Shown here: one piece after another, positions 15,761-24,734 of the stretch
Layout of the letters: every line of letters starts with the position of its first letter
Position numbering within the stretch: position 1 is the stretch's first letter
Assembly: GCA_947577065.1 (NCBI GenBank)
Contig: CANPTT010000019.1
Coordinates: 1-43,183 of the forward strand
DNA length: 43,183 nt
Origin: an uncultured Pseudoflavonifractor sp.
Lineage (GTDB): Bacteria > Bacillota > Clostridia > Oscillospirales > Oscillospiraceae
Reading direction: 5' to 3'
The notes under the pieces: generated by a model
Told to the model about the DNA's origin: nothing
The model's database searches: none
Seen by the model: the letters and a program-made list of their open reading frames with translations, nothing else
Made by a program: the position numbers and the translations under genes

Positions 15761-16969
15761 TTATTCTCCCGCCGGGATAAAGCGGCCCAGCTCCTCCCTG
15801 CATTCCGCGGAAAGGGTCACCGTGAGAAGTCCATCCGCCACCTGGGCGGAAAAGCTGTGGCTCACCTCCCGGCCCGTATCCCCCAGCAGCTCCTCCAGCT
15901 TTGCCAACAGCCGTTCCTCCAGCATGGTTTGAGCCGCGGCAGGGTCGATGGGCAGGTCTGTCGTCTCATAACCCCGGCAGGTCTCTCTCCGCAGGGAGAA
16001 GGGCAGTACCGTACCGCCCGGAAGAGTCAGGTTCCATGTATTGCTTATTTTATCATATTTCTCCATGGCAATTCCACTGTTTTGAGAAAAAACCCTGCGC
16101 TGCCCTAAAATGGTGACCGCCCAGCTGCTTTTTTCCTCCCCGGTATAATTCTTTCCCCAGGCCGTCAGCGGAATGGCGGCAGTCAAGGTCCGCCAAGTGC
16201 GGCCTTCCACCCTGCCCATGGCCCGGACCGGCATCCACTCCACAGGATTTTCACTCCACTGGGGCGGATCCATGCGGATGGAGCCCCAAATAAGCACGTC
16301 GCCCGGGAGCACGGTGCTCCCCTCCGCCACCGCCGCGTCCCCCGACCATGCCTCCAGGTGGGTAACAATGCCCGGGGCTTCTGCCACGATATTCCCTGTG
16401 ACCGTCTCATCCACGATCTCCGGCTTGCCGATCCGCTCCCGCACCACCACCTGCGCCCGGATCCCCCGGAGGTTTACCGCCATCCACGAAAGATCCTCCA
16501 ATCGAAGAAGGGCCTCGTTGGAAATGTCCTTTACCGCCAGAGAGGGGCCGTAGACTCCGGGGCGAAGCCCCTGGCGGCGCAGCTCGGTGAGAATGGCCTG
16601 GGTCGGCACCTGGTCGTTTCCCTCCACATCGATGACCAGCACAAAGCGGTTGAGGATGCAGACCGCCAGGATCGCCAGAGCCAGTCCCGTCAGAAAGGAA
16701 TACCGCTTTCGAAACCGTAGAAGGAAAGGAGGCATTCCGGTTTTCCTCACCTCGGTGACCGTGCAGCCTGTCCGGGCCCCCAGATCGTCCAGCCCCTTCC
16801 GGTCCTTCCAGGCCACCGTAAGGCGAAGGGTGTGGCTATCCGGCCACTCCACAGCCCAGAAGGAGGCTCCCCGCTGGGCACACAGGTTCAAAAAGCGCTC
16901 AGGAAAGGCCCCGGTCACCTCCAAACGGACGCTGCCCCGAAGCAGATTGACGATCTGGCTTGCCGCCAT
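15761..16969 (-). CDS. yqfD: Sporulation protein YqfD
   Basis: 402 residues. A cytoplasmic N-terminal domain is followed by one membrane helix (about 90-110, FLTGLALAILAVCILNRFVL). The large external part starts with the typical VIDVEGNDQVP. YqfD is a sigma-E-controlled protein needed for normal sporulation in Bacillus and Clostridia; its exact role is not settled. It follows yqfC on the same strand, the standard pairing. Confidence 0.9.
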   Translation of the reverse strand: MAASQIVNLLRGSVRLEVTGAFPERFLNLCAQRGASFWAVEWPDSHTLRLTVAWKDRKGLDDLGARTGCTVTEVRKTGMPPFLLRFRKRYSFLTGLALAILAVCILNRFVLVIDVEGNDQVPTQAILTELRRQGLRPGVYGPSLAVKDISNEALLRLEDLSWMAVNLRGIRAQVVVRERIGKPEIVDETVTGNIVAEAPGIVTHLEAWSGDAAVAEGSTVLPGDVLIWGSIRMDPPQWSENPVEWMPVRAMGRVEGRTWRTLTAAIPLTAWGKNYTGEEKSSWAVTILGQRRVFSQNSGIAMEKYDKISNTWNLTLPGGTVLPFSLRRETCRGYETTDLPIDPAAAQTMLEERLLAKLEELLGDTGREVSHSFSAQVADGLLTVTLSAECREELGRFIPAGE

Positions 16970-17037
16970 GGGTCCATCTCCCCTTCCTCACTTTGAGGGG
17001 ACAAACCCCGCCAAAGGAAAAATTTTTTTAACGCCTT

Positions 17038-17316
17038 TTATTCCAGCTCCACCGAAAGCACCGTCCCGGTAATGAGCAACTCTTCAGCAGTCATGGCCCG
17101 CAGCTCCAGGCCCTCTCCCTTCACCTTGACAATGAGCTTTCCCCCACTGACAATGATCTCCTCCGGACCATACGCCAGAATACCCCGGTGGTTGGACATT
17201 CTGGCCTCATGCCGCCCTGTCAGCTCCACCCGGGGCAGCCCCGCCGCCTCGCCGGGAATATCAAAGACCTGGGCGGTACGCTCCAAAAGTCCCTCTTTTT
17301 TCCTCCGGTGTTCCAT
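17038..17316 (-). CDS. yqfC: YabP/YqfC-family sporulation protein
   Basis: 92 residues with the YabP/YqfC pattern: LPRVELTGRHEARMSNHRGI, then GPEEIIVSGGKL and ELRAMTAEELLITG. Proteins of this family act in the mother cell during spore formation. I placed the start at 17316, where GGGGGCGG precedes the ATG; the longer frame to 17397 would overlap the hairpin after cca. It precedes yqfD by 68 bp. Confidence 0.9.
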   Translation of the reverse strand: MEHRRKKEGLLERTAQVFDIPGEAAGLPRVELTGRHEARMSNHRGILAYGPEEIIVSGGKLIVKVKGEGLELRAMTAEELLITGTVLSVELE

Positions 17317-17365
17317 AAAACCGCCCCCATTCCTGTTATGGATATGCGAGAAGACGCCGGAGAAT

Positions 17366-17399
17366 GAATGGGACCGCGAATCACTCCGCGGTCCCATTC
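17366..17399 (-). terminator. Strong hairpin at the end of cca
   Basis: A perfect 13-bp inverted repeat (17366-17378 with 17387-17399) has an 8-nt loop that contains the cca stop codon. On the minus strand it is followed by CATTCTCC, not a T run, so it may act as a weak terminator or mRNA-stabilising/processing structure between cca and yqfC. Confidence 0.55.
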
Positions 17400-18382
17400 C
17401 ATAAAAGTCTTTTCAACTTTTCCTTCACATTGTCCTCCGGGTGCTCCAGAACGTGGCAGGCCAACCGTTTCTGGGCGGCGCTGATCTGGGGTCCCTCCAA
17501 CCCAAACGCCATCAGCTCCCCGGGCCTCAGGGCCAGGGTGGGGATAACCGCCGCCTCCGGATGCTCCACCGCCCTGCGGAGAGCGCGCTCCACGGGGAGA
17601 GCGGCGATGGGAAAGCCCGTCAAACGGCAAAATTCCCGCCAGCGCGTCTTTTGTTCAGAAGGGACGCGCTCCAATCCGGACAGATCCACATGGCGGGGAA
17701 AGGCGTAAAGGTGGTCCAACAGCCCCGCCTCCACCATGAGTCCCACCCCCTGAGGCCGGGGGGAGAGAAGGGTCTTTTCCAGTTCCGCCTTGATCCGCTC
17801 TTTGGATACTCTCTCCACCAGGCGGGCATTTCGCGGCAGGGCGGCGGCGGTATCCTTCTCGATCACAAAGCCCAACTGGGCGGCAAAGCGCGCCGCCCGA
17901 AGCATCCGAAGGGCGTCCTCGGAAAACCGCACATCCGGGTCGCCTACGCAGCGGATGACCCCCCTCTTCAGATCCTCCCCGCCGCCGAAAAAATCGATGA
18001 CTGTGCCCTCCCGGTCCAGCGCCATGGCGTTTACCGTAAAATCCCGGCGGGACAAGTCCTCCCGGAGCCCCACGTCAAAGTTGACCTCATCGGGATGGCG
18101 GAAGTCGGCGTAGCCCTCCTCCCTTCGGAATGTGGTGATCTCCACATTGCCCTCATCCGTGGGAACGGTGACCGTACCGTGCCGCAGGCCCGTTGGGACA
18201 GCCCTGGGAAAAAGGGCCATGACCTCCGAAGGGTGGGCAGAGGTACAAATATCCACATCCCCCGGCGCCCTGCCCAGCAACAGGTCCCGAACACAGCCTC
18301 CCACCGGATAGGCGGCATATCCCCCCGTCTCCAGCGTCTCCAAACATTCTCCCGCCCCGGCGGGCAGATCCCTCCACGTCAT
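17381..18382 (-). CDS. cca: CCA-adding tRNA nucleotidyltransferase
   Basis: 333 residues. It shows the class II pattern: PVGGCVRDLLLGRAPGDVDI (metal-binding DxD), RRDFTVNAMA, and RFSEDALRMLRAARFAAQLG (RNA-binding neck). It adds or repairs the 3' CCA of tRNAs. It is shorter than the roughly 450-residue forms that carry an HD domain, and no HD motif is visible. I placed the start at 18382, where GGAGGGAG precedes the ATG, rather than at 18415. It is divergent from murC. Confidence 0.93.
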   Translation of the reverse strand: MTWRDLPAGAGECLETLETGGYAAYPVGGCVRDLLLGRAPGDVDICTSAHPSEVMALFPRAVPTGLRHGTVTVPTDEGNVEITTFRREEGYADFRHPDEVNFDVGLREDLSRRDFTVNAMALDREGTVIDFFGGGEDLKRGVIRCVGDPDVRFSEDALRMLRAARFAAQLGFVIEKDTAAALPRNARLVERVSKERIKAELEKTLLSPRPQGVGLMVEAGLLDHLYAFPRHVDLSGLERVPSEQKTRWREFCRLTGFPIAALPVERALRRAVEHPEAAVIPTLALRPGELMAFGLEGPQISAAQKRLACHVLEHPEDNVKEKLKRLLWNGTAE

Positions 18383-18431
18383 TTTTCTCCCTCCTGCCGT
18401 ATATCCGACCTTCATTTTGTATAGAATTACC

Positions 18432-18460
18432 TTGCCAATTTCTTCCCGTTGTTTTATAAT
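18432..18460 (+). promoter_or_regulatory. Sigma-A promoter for murC
   Basis: TTGCCA (18432-18437) and TATAAT (18455-18460) are 17 bp apart, 34 bp upstream of the murC start. It lies in the 112-bp divergent region between cca and murC. Confidence 0.8.
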
Positions 18461-18494
18461 GGTAACCCAATGAAGAAAAAAGGTTGTGTTTTAT

Positions 18495-19868
18495 ATGGCA
18501 GCTCTGGATATTACAACCTATCTGGTCCCCGGCAAGCGGGCCCATCTGGTTGGCATCGGCGGGGTGTCCATGGCCCCGCTGGCCGAGGTGCTCCACGGCA
18601 CGGGCATGATCATCACCGGCTCCGACGCCCATGAGAGCGCCACGGTGGAGCATTTGCGCTCCATCGGCATTTCGGTGAGCGTTGGTCAGCGGGCGGAAAA
18701 CCTGGGGGACGCGGAGTTGGTCATCCGTACCGCCGCCGCCCACGACGACAATCCCGAGATCTCCGGCGCCCACACCCGGGGCATCCCCGTCTTTGAGCGG
18801 GCCCAAGCCTGGGGCGCTATCATGCGCCACTACAAAAACGCCCTGTGCGTCTCGGGCACTCACGGAAAAACTACCACCACCAGCATGTGCACCCATATCA
18901 TCATGGCGGCGGGGCTGGACCCCACGGTGATGATCGGCGGCACCCTGCCCCTGTTGGGTGCGGGCCACCGGGTGGGGCACGGCGATACCATTGTACTGGA
19001 AAGCTGCGAATACTGCAACTCCTTCCTCTCCTTTTTCCCCACCATCGCCGTCATTCTGAACGTGGACGCGGATCATCTGGACTTCTTCAAGGATCTGGAG
19101 GATGTGGAACACTCTTTCCGGGCCTTTGCCGATCTGGTCCCTGAGAAGACAGGGCTCATCATCGCCAACCGGGATGACAAGAATACTATGGCGACCCTGA
19201 AGGGTGAGACCCGGCCCATCCTCACCTTTGGCCTGACCGAGGGCGACGTGCACACGGAAAACCTCACCTTCCACAAGGGTCTGCCCCGGTTTGACATTAT
19301 CTATAAGGGCGAAAAATTTGCCCACATAGAGCTCCAGGTGCCCGGCGAGCACAATGTCCGGGACGCTCTGGCCGCCGCAGCCGCCGCCATCTCCCTCGGG
19401 GTCTCCACCCCGGCGGTGGAGAAGGGCCTTGCCGGATTCCAGGGCGCCGGACGACGGTTTGAAAAGAAGGGCGTGTGCAATGGGGCCGACATATACGACG
19501 ACTACGCCCACCACCCCAACGAGGTAAAAGCCCTGCTGGAGACTGCCATGGGCCTAGGCTATGAACGGGTCATCTGCGCCTTTCAGCCCCACACCTATTC
19601 CCGGACAAAGGCTCTCTTTGATGAATTTACTCAGGTGCTGGCCGTTCCCCACGTCACTCTCTTGGCGGAGATCTTCGCCGCCCGGGAGGATAACACCTTG
19701 GGCATCTCCTCCAAGGATCTGGCGGCCGAGATCCCCGGCAGCGAATACTATCCCACGCTGAAGGCTCTTACCGCCCGACTCCGGGAGCTGGCCCAGCCGG
19801 GAGACCTGATCCTCACCGTGGGCGCCGGCGATATCTACACCGTGGGCGAGGCTCTGCTGAAGGAGTAA
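18495..19868 (+). CDS. murC: UDP-N-acetylmuramate--L-alanine ligase (MurC)
   Basis: 457 residues, normal for MurC. The N-terminal Rossmann-like domain has HLVGIGGVSMAPLA. The central ligase has the ATP-binding VSGTHGKTTT and NVDADHLDFF. The C-terminal domain has DDYAHHPNEVKA and AFQPHTYSRTK. It adds L-Ala to UDP-MurNAc, the first amino acid of the peptidoglycan stem peptide. The ATG at 18495 is preferred over the GTG at 18486 because the AAAAAAGG site is about 11 bases upstream. It is a single-gene unit. Confidence 0.96.
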   Translation: MAALDITTYLVPGKRAHLVGIGGVSMAPLAEVLHGTGMIITGSDAHESATVEHLRSIGISVSVGQRAENLGDAELVIRTAAAHDDNPEISGAHTRGIPVFERAQAWGAIMRHYKNALCVSGTHGKTTTTSMCTHIIMAAGLDPTVMIGGTLPLLGAGHRVGHGDTIVLESCEYCNSFLSFFPTIAVILNVDADHLDFFKDLEDVEHSFRAFADLVPEKTGLIIANRDDKNTMATLKGETRPILTFGLTEGDVHTENLTFHKGLPRFDIIYKGEKFAHIELQVPGEHNVRDALAAAAAAISLGVSTPAVEKGLAGFQGAGRRFEKKGVCNGADIYDDYAHHPNEVKALLETAMGLGYERVICAFQPHTYSRTKALFDEFTQVLAVPHVTLLAEIFAAREDNTLGISSKDLAAEIPGSEYYPTLKALTARLRELAQPGDLILTVGAGDIYTVGEALLKE

Positions 19869-19910
19869 CCGGACAAAAGATACGGGCGCGCATACAGCCG
19901 CCCCCTGCAA

Positions 19911-19923
19911 CAAAAACCCCCGG
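19911..19923 (+). repeat. 13-bp sequence repeated inverted at 25095-25107
   Basis: CAAAAACCCCCGG occurs here and, as its reverse complement, at 25095-25107, just outside the two sides of the mobile-element remnant. AGCTTAT adjoins both copies (19924-19930 and 25084-25090). These could be traces of the element ends, but the homopolymer content makes chance likely enough to keep confidence low. Confidence 0.3.
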
Positions 19924-19985
19924 AGCTTATCCTGGGGTGCCATAAGAAAGTAAACAGTTTTGGGGGACGGCATGGCCTTTCGGGG

Positions 19986-21040
<1,055 letters not shown>

Positions 21041-21059
21041 ATATCAAGCCTCCATAAAA

Positions 21060-21107
21060 GGGAGCCGACCCAGGATAGAAGTCTATCCCAGGCCGGCTCT
21101 TTTTGAC
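21060..21107. terminator. Hairpin followed by T run between tnpW and sigma gene
   Basis: A long imperfect stem (GAGCCG...CGGCTC outer, GGATAGA/TCTATCC inner) is followed on the plus strand by TTTTT and on the minus strand by TTTT. It separates the sigma-factor gene from tnpW and probably ends transcription entering from either side. Confidence 0.65.
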
Positions 21108-21110
21108 TTC

Positions 21111-21125
21111 GGGACAAAGTGTCCC
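21111..21125. repeat. Palindromic repeat, copy 1 (degenerate)
   Basis: GGGACAAAGTGTCCC, a variant of the repeat GGGACAAGTTGTCCC. It lies downstream of the sigma gene, between it and the hairpin at 21060-21107. Confidence 0.7.
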
Positions 21126-21162
21126 TATATACCACGACAAAAAACGGAGAAATGATGGCCCC

Positions 21163-21588
21163 TTATTCCCAAATTTCCAAAAGATATTTTCTCATGGTGG
21201 CAAGGCCCTTTTTAACTGCTTCACTGATAGAACTGGCGTTTACCTGTTCCCGGCGGCCCCGCTCCCGGTAGCTCATGCTGTTCAGCACACAGGCTTCCAC
21301 CCGTTTGCCCTGCAATTCCGGCAGGCTGTTCAGGGCGTTCCACAGCTCATAGAACAGCTCCTCCCTGAGCTCCAAATCCTCCGGGGAGGGCTCCATGTGG
21401 AGGATGTGATTTTCTATCCCGTCCTCGGCATCCAGGGAATACTGGGCTTTATAGCGGAGCTTCCGGCGCTGATAGGCCACTTCATAGCGGCGGTCAGCCA
21501 GCAGCTCTTCATAGACCTCGTTGGACACCTGGACGATCTGATCCTCTGTGTACCACGGGAAGAAATCCCGCAGGTTGATAAATGTCAT
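21163..21588 (-). CDS. Mobile-element sigma-70-like factor
   Basis: 141 residues. The sequence fits the short sigma-70-family proteins found beside ICE recombinases: an N-terminal region with EVYEELLADRRYEVAYQRRK, then ALNSLPELQGKRVEACVL and a C-terminal helix-turn-helix (NASSISEAVKKGLATMRKYL), comparable to region 4. Such proteins are thought to direct or modulate transcription of element genes. The start has GGAG 6 bases upstream, inside a stable inverted repeat. Confidence 0.8.
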   Translation of the reverse strand: MTFINLRDFFPWYTEDQIVQVSNEVYEELLADRRYEVAYQRRKLRYKAQYSLDAEDGIENHILHMEPSPEDLELREELFYELWNALNSLPELQGKRVEACVLNSMSYRERGRREQVNASSISEAVKKGLATMRKYLLEIWE

Positions 21589-21595
21589 TTGTACT

Positions 21596-21638
21596 CCGAC
21601 CTTTCGATTTTGTTTTGGTAAACAGATCGAAAGGCCGG
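21596..21638 (-). promoter_or_regulatory. Inverted repeat overlapping the sigma gene ribosome site
   Basis: Two 13-bp arms, 21596-21608 and 21626-21638, match at 12 of 13 positions around a 17-nt loop. In the minus-strand mRNA the 3' arm includes AAAGGTCGG, the ribosome site of the sigma gene. The hairpin would sequester it, which suggests translational control. Confidence 0.6.
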
Positions 21639-21666
21639 AGGGCGGGCCCCGGCAACGGGGGACTTT

Positions 21667-21681
21667 GGGACAAGTTGTCCC
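21667..21681. repeat. Palindromic repeat, copy 2 (perfect core)
   Basis: GGGACAAGTTGTCCC, a perfect 15-bp palindrome with a central G. It extends to a near-perfect 23-bp palindrome (21663-21685). It lies upstream of the sigma gene and downstream of the KTR gene. The 222 bases from 21589 to 21810 hold no gene otherwise. Confidence 0.85.
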
Positions 21682-21810
21682 GAAGGTGAACTGCGATACA
21701 GTTCCGAGGGCAGGCTGGCTTAGTGGACTACATTGAAATGCACGTTCACCTGGCTATGACCCTCTGGAACCACAGGCGGTATTGCCCCCTTCCTGCAAAC
21801 ACGGCGGATC

Positions 21811-22002
21811 TTATTTGTGCGACTGGCTCAATTTGCTTTGTACCATTTTGAGTTGTACTACATCGACCAAAATTTCCTTTTTGCAATGGGGACAGTAGAG
21901 CGGAAAGTTGACGAGATAGGTTTCTTTTCGGACTTTCGTTCTTGTTTTGCCTCCGCATATCGGACAATGTATCCACCGTGAGCTACTTTGTAACTCGTCC
22001 AT
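21811..22002 (-). CDS. Cysteine-rich KTR-motif protein
   Basis: 63 residues with WIHCPICGGKTRTKVRKET and LYCPHCKKEILVDVVQLKM, the two CxxC pairs and KTR motif of a small zinc-ribbon family common in Clostridia ICEs. Its function is unknown. I placed the start at the Met of MDELQ (22002), since upstream residues read through a palindromic repeat and look non-coding. AGGAA lies upstream. Its place between the sigma gene and the BlaR1-like gene fits a mobile-element cargo segment. Confidence 0.8.
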   Translation of the reverse strand: MDELQSSSRWIHCPICGGKTRTKVRKETYLVNFPLYCPHCKKEILVDVVQLKMVQSKLSQSHK

Positions 22003-22075
22003 CGTACCATTCTTTCCTACTGACAAGGTTGGCCCTGCGGCTGGCGTCTGGCTTGCTCGGTTGTCATAGGACTTT

Positions 22076-22090
22076 GGGACAAGTTGTCCC
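22076..22090. repeat. Palindromic repeat, copy 3 (perfect core)
   Basis: GGGACAAGTTGTCCC, preceded by ACTTT as at the other copies. It lies between the KTR gene and the 3' end of the BlaR1-like gene. Confidence 0.85.
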
Positions 22091-22116
22091 ACGCCAAAAG
22101 CGGCTACAACGTTTAG

Positions 22117-23898
22117 TTAGTCATCTGCGTCGCTCATATTTTCCAGCAGTTGTGTTACCTCGGCCTCAGTCATATAGGCAACGCCTGTGATTTTATCCTC
22201 CCCATCCCGGATAATCTTGATATTGACAGTTCCTTTCGGGTTTGTGTTCAACGTATAAAAGGCTCCGTTGGCCCTGATGTCCAGGAAGATATTGACGAGC
22301 TGGCCCTGATAATTATAATCCTTACCATCCATTGTAACACCCACAGCCCGGTATTCCGCTGTCTGCGCTTCAGCCCATTCTTTTTCGTTCTTCTCCTTCA
22401 GTTCGTCAAAATCCTCGTCCTTGCCCAGCTTATCAAACAGGATGGATTGAAAGCTCCATATTCCATCCTCCAACGCCCGGTCTAACCAGGACTCCAGCTC
22501 TGATTTGTCCATACGATCCGTCAGGGTGGAGAAAAAAGCCATTTCTTTCTCGGCATACGCCTTTTCTGCGAAGTCGGCAAGCAGAGAGGAGCTTGTGTCA
22601 AGGCTACGCACAGCAACAGAGAAAAACGCAAAGTCGCCGTCCTCATAGAGCTTTTCAAGCCACTGCTTTTGGGCATTTTCATCCAGTCGGGAGAAAGTCA
22701 TTCCAAACAATGGCAAGCTGTCAGCCTCATAATACCGCTCTGCCTGAGAAGCCGGATCGTCGCCATCCACCTTTGTCCCGGCTTGGGTGGGATGTTTGCT
22801 TTCAGATACCGGAGGGAGACTGGACGACTGATCGACTGCGGCGGCAGGATAAACGCCAATGAAAACCGCTCCAAACATGACGCACAGCGTCAACATACCT
22901 GTCAAAATCCGGATCGCTGTTGACCTTTTCTTGAAATTCATAATTGCGCCGATCCTTTCCTTTAGGAGCTCTTTGTTTTCGCTCAACGTAACCGCTCCGA
23001 AGTGTTCTTGATACTTTCCCACCGCCGCCATAGCGTTAAGCAGGGTTTCCCCATAGTCCTGCGCCTTATCACAGCCCATTTTAGCGAGGACGGCTTCATC
23101 ACAGGAAAACTCACACGCCTTGGTAATTTCTCCACTCATAAGATGCACAAGAGGGTTAAACCAATGCAGGCAGACGGTCAACTGCACCAACCATTTGTAA
23201 AGCATATCCCGCCGTTTGTAGTGGGTCAGCTCATGGAGGACGGTACACGAAAAGTCTTTTTCAGAAATATCCACGCAGGGCAGTACAACACATGGATGAA
23301 GAAATCCAATCAGCAATGGGCAAGAAACCAGCGGGTTGACACAAAGCTCTATCGGCTTCTTGATACTCTCCTGCTGTGCAAGAATGGAAAGCCGATCTAA
23401 CAGTTCGATGTCAGAAACTGGGGTCGCTCCGGCGTCGATATACCGCCGGAAGCCTTGGTAAAGGGTTATTTTTCGTATCAGCAGACCCAGCGCCACCGCC
23501 AGCCAAACCAACCAGATATGAGCCACCAGCAATGTCCCTACCTTTTGAAACAGGTGGGCTGTTGTTTTACCTTCTGCCAAATCGTTCTTGTTTTCGTTAT
23601 TCTGTTCCAATCCGACAATAGGAACAAAGCGATCTCCCGGCGTATTTGGTATGGGCTGTTGCTGGGATGAGGGAGCGGCTTGGGTGATTGCTCGATCAAG
23701 GGTCTGATAGGTTTTCCCCATCAGGCTTGTTTCCGGCCCAAAGGGAAGTAGCAACCGAACAATAACAACGAGCCAAATGTAATACTGCCACTGTCGGCTG
23801 AGCCTGTCCTTCAAGAGCCGTTTACCCCCCAACAGCGCCAGAATAAGAAGCGAGCCGGAAAAGGACATGGACAAAAACAATTTCAAAACCACATTCAT
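22117..23898 (-). CDS. BlaR1-like M56 sensor metalloprotease with unusual external domain
   Basis: 593 residues. Hydrophobic segments near 5-25, 38-52, 122-141 and 333-352 frame a cytoplasmic M56 peptidase with HELTHYKRRD (222-231) and a downstream glutamate in KACEFSCDEAVLAK. In BlaR1/MecR1, ligand binding outside activates this protease, leading to loss of BlaI. Here the external part (about 353-593) lacks penicillin-binding motifs. It is acidic and ends in a beta-rich domain of unknown ligand, so beta-lactam sensing is not supported. The start overlaps the blaI-like stop (ATGA), and the two form an operon. Confidence 0.88.
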   Translation of the reverse strand: MNVVLKLFLSMSFSGSLLILALLGGKRLLKDRLSRQWQYYIWLVVIVRLLLPFGPETSLMGKTYQTLDRAITQAAPSSQQQPIPNTPGDRFVPIVGLEQNNENKNDLAEGKTTAHLFQKVGTLLVAHIWLVWLAVALGLLIRKITLYQGFRRYIDAGATPVSDIELLDRLSILAQQESIKKPIELCVNPLVSCPLLIGFLHPCVVLPCVDISEKDFSCTVLHELTHYKRRDMLYKWLVQLTVCLHWFNPLVHLMSGEITKACEFSCDEAVLAKMGCDKAQDYGETLLNAMAAVGKYQEHFGAVTLSENKELLKERIGAIMNFKKRSTAIRILTGMLTLCVMFGAVFIGVYPAAAVDQSSSLPPVSESKHPTQAGTKVDGDDPASQAERYYEADSLPLFGMTFSRLDENAQKQWLEKLYEDGDFAFFSVAVRSLDTSSSLLADFAEKAYAEKEMAFFSTLTDRMDKSELESWLDRALEDGIWSFQSILFDKLGKDEDFDELKEKNEKEWAEAQTAEYRAVGVTMDGKDYNYQGQLVNIFLDIRANGAFYTLNTNPKGTVNIKIIRDGEDKITGVAYMTEAEVTQLLENMSDADD

Positions 23899-24275
23899 TT
23901 TTCTCGTCCTTTCTCCAGCAGCTTTTTTAATTCCTCATATTCTACATCTGTCAGCAGGTCGCCCATGATCAAATTAGAAACCAGGCCCTTTGCACTACCT
24001 TCGTAGATTTTATCCAGAAAGGTTTTCGTCTGCGCCGTCTGATATTCCTCCTCCGAGACAAGGGGGGTGTATTCATTGCGGCGTCCAATTTTTTTTGCAC
24101 TCAAAAAACCTTTATTGATTAGCCGTGACAGCAGAACAATCAGCGTATTTTTTTGGCAAGGCTTCCCCTTGGATGCCAGAGCGTCCATGATGTAGGGGAA
24201 CAGCGTTGCCTCTGACTGGTTTCCCCATACGATTTTCATAATTTCAAGTTCGGCATCGGATATTTGCGGGTTCAT
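23895..24275 (-). CDS. BlaI/MecI-family repressor
   Basis: 126 residues with the BlaI winged helix: QISDAELEIMKIVWGN, KNTLIVLLSRLINKGFLSAK, and a C-terminal dimerisation helix region (DVEYEELKKLLEK). It represses promoters until cleaved or inactivated by the partner membrane protease. I placed the start at 24275, with GAGGAGG upstream, rather than at 24314. No beta-lactamase or other obvious target gene is in the operon. Confidence 0.92.
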   Translation of the reverse strand: MNPQISDAELEIMKIVWGNQSEATLFPYIMDALASKGKPCQKNTLIVLLSRLINKGFLSAKKIGRRNEYTPLVSEEEYQTAQTKTFLDKIYEGSAKGLVSNLIMGDLLTDVEYEELKKLLEKGREK

Positions 24276-24317
24276 ATTTTTATCCTCCTCAATGTATAAC
24301 ACTGCGTTGACCATTTA

Positions 24318-24346
24318 AATATAACACGGTGTCGTATATTTGTCAA
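24318..24346 (-). promoter_or_regulatory. blaI-blaR promoter with dyad operator
   Basis: On the minus strand, TTGACA (24341-24346) and TATATT (24318-24323) are 17 bp apart. The spacer contains a dyad with ACAC-C-GTGT at its centre and flanking ATA/TAT, the type of site BlaI proteins bind. A related half-site GTGTTATA occurs again before the start codon. Autoregulation of the pair is expected. Confidence 0.75.
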
Positions 24347-24443
24347 GCCTTGAGCCAAACGAAAAGCGGAACTGCTCTACAATTGAAAAACTTTCGTTCC
24401 CTCCAAACGCCATTTTCCGGCCCTGCACGTTCCGGCAAGCAAT

Positions 24444-24491
24444 GCAAGTGTGGCCACACTTGCGATTTTTGCTTGTTGGGGAGCCTCCCCA
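24444..24491. repeat. Two short palindromes upstream of the blaI-like gene
   Basis: A perfect 20-bp palindrome (24444-24463, arms GCAAGTGTGG) is followed by GATTTTT. Next comes a 13-bp palindrome GGGGAGCCTCCCC (24478-24490). They lie in the roughly 790-base stretch (24315-25107) that holds no gene but is packed with inverted repeats. Confidence 0.7.
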
Positions 24492-24498
24492 AACCCAG

Positions 24499-24531
24499 CG
24501 GGACTTTGGGACAAGTTGTCCCAAAGTCCCG
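24499..24531. repeat. Palindromic repeat, copy 4 (33-bp perfect palindrome)
   Basis: The core GGGACAAGTTGTCCC (24508-24522) is extended by TTT/AAA and a second GGGAC/GTCCC on each side, giving 16 perfectly paired positions around a central G at 24515. This is the most complete copy of the repeat. Confidence 0.9.
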
Positions 24532-24542
24532 TTGTTGCGTCA

Positions 24543-24560
24543 CAGACCCTATCGGGTCTG
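24543..24560. repeat. Short hairpin
   Basis: CAGACCC-TATC-GGGTCTG, followed by TTCCTTATTT on the plus strand. It may be a weak terminator. No gene lies beside it. Confidence 0.5.
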
Positions 24561-24734
24561 TTCCTTATTTCCGGCCCAAAAGATGTGGAACATATACGCC
24601 CAAATTGAGGGTAGAGAATGATACTATATGCCCTGTCTCCCAATCACGCTCTGGAGCCCTTGCACCGTAGTGACTTTAGAACGCTAATTTTCCACTCTCC
24701 GCCCTGCTATTCAAGCATTCAACCCGATCCCCCC

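Noticed and set aside
22117-24275. Beta-lactam resistance operon
   Set aside because: BlaI- and BlaR1-type proteins are present, but the sensor lacks penicillin-binding motifs and no beta-lactamase or mecA-type gene is nearby.
24315-24670. Short frames around the 33-bp palindrome containing QLVPKS or DNLSQSP
   Set aside because: They arise from reading through the palindromic repeat in different frames and occur at several copies; there is no ribosome site or domain.
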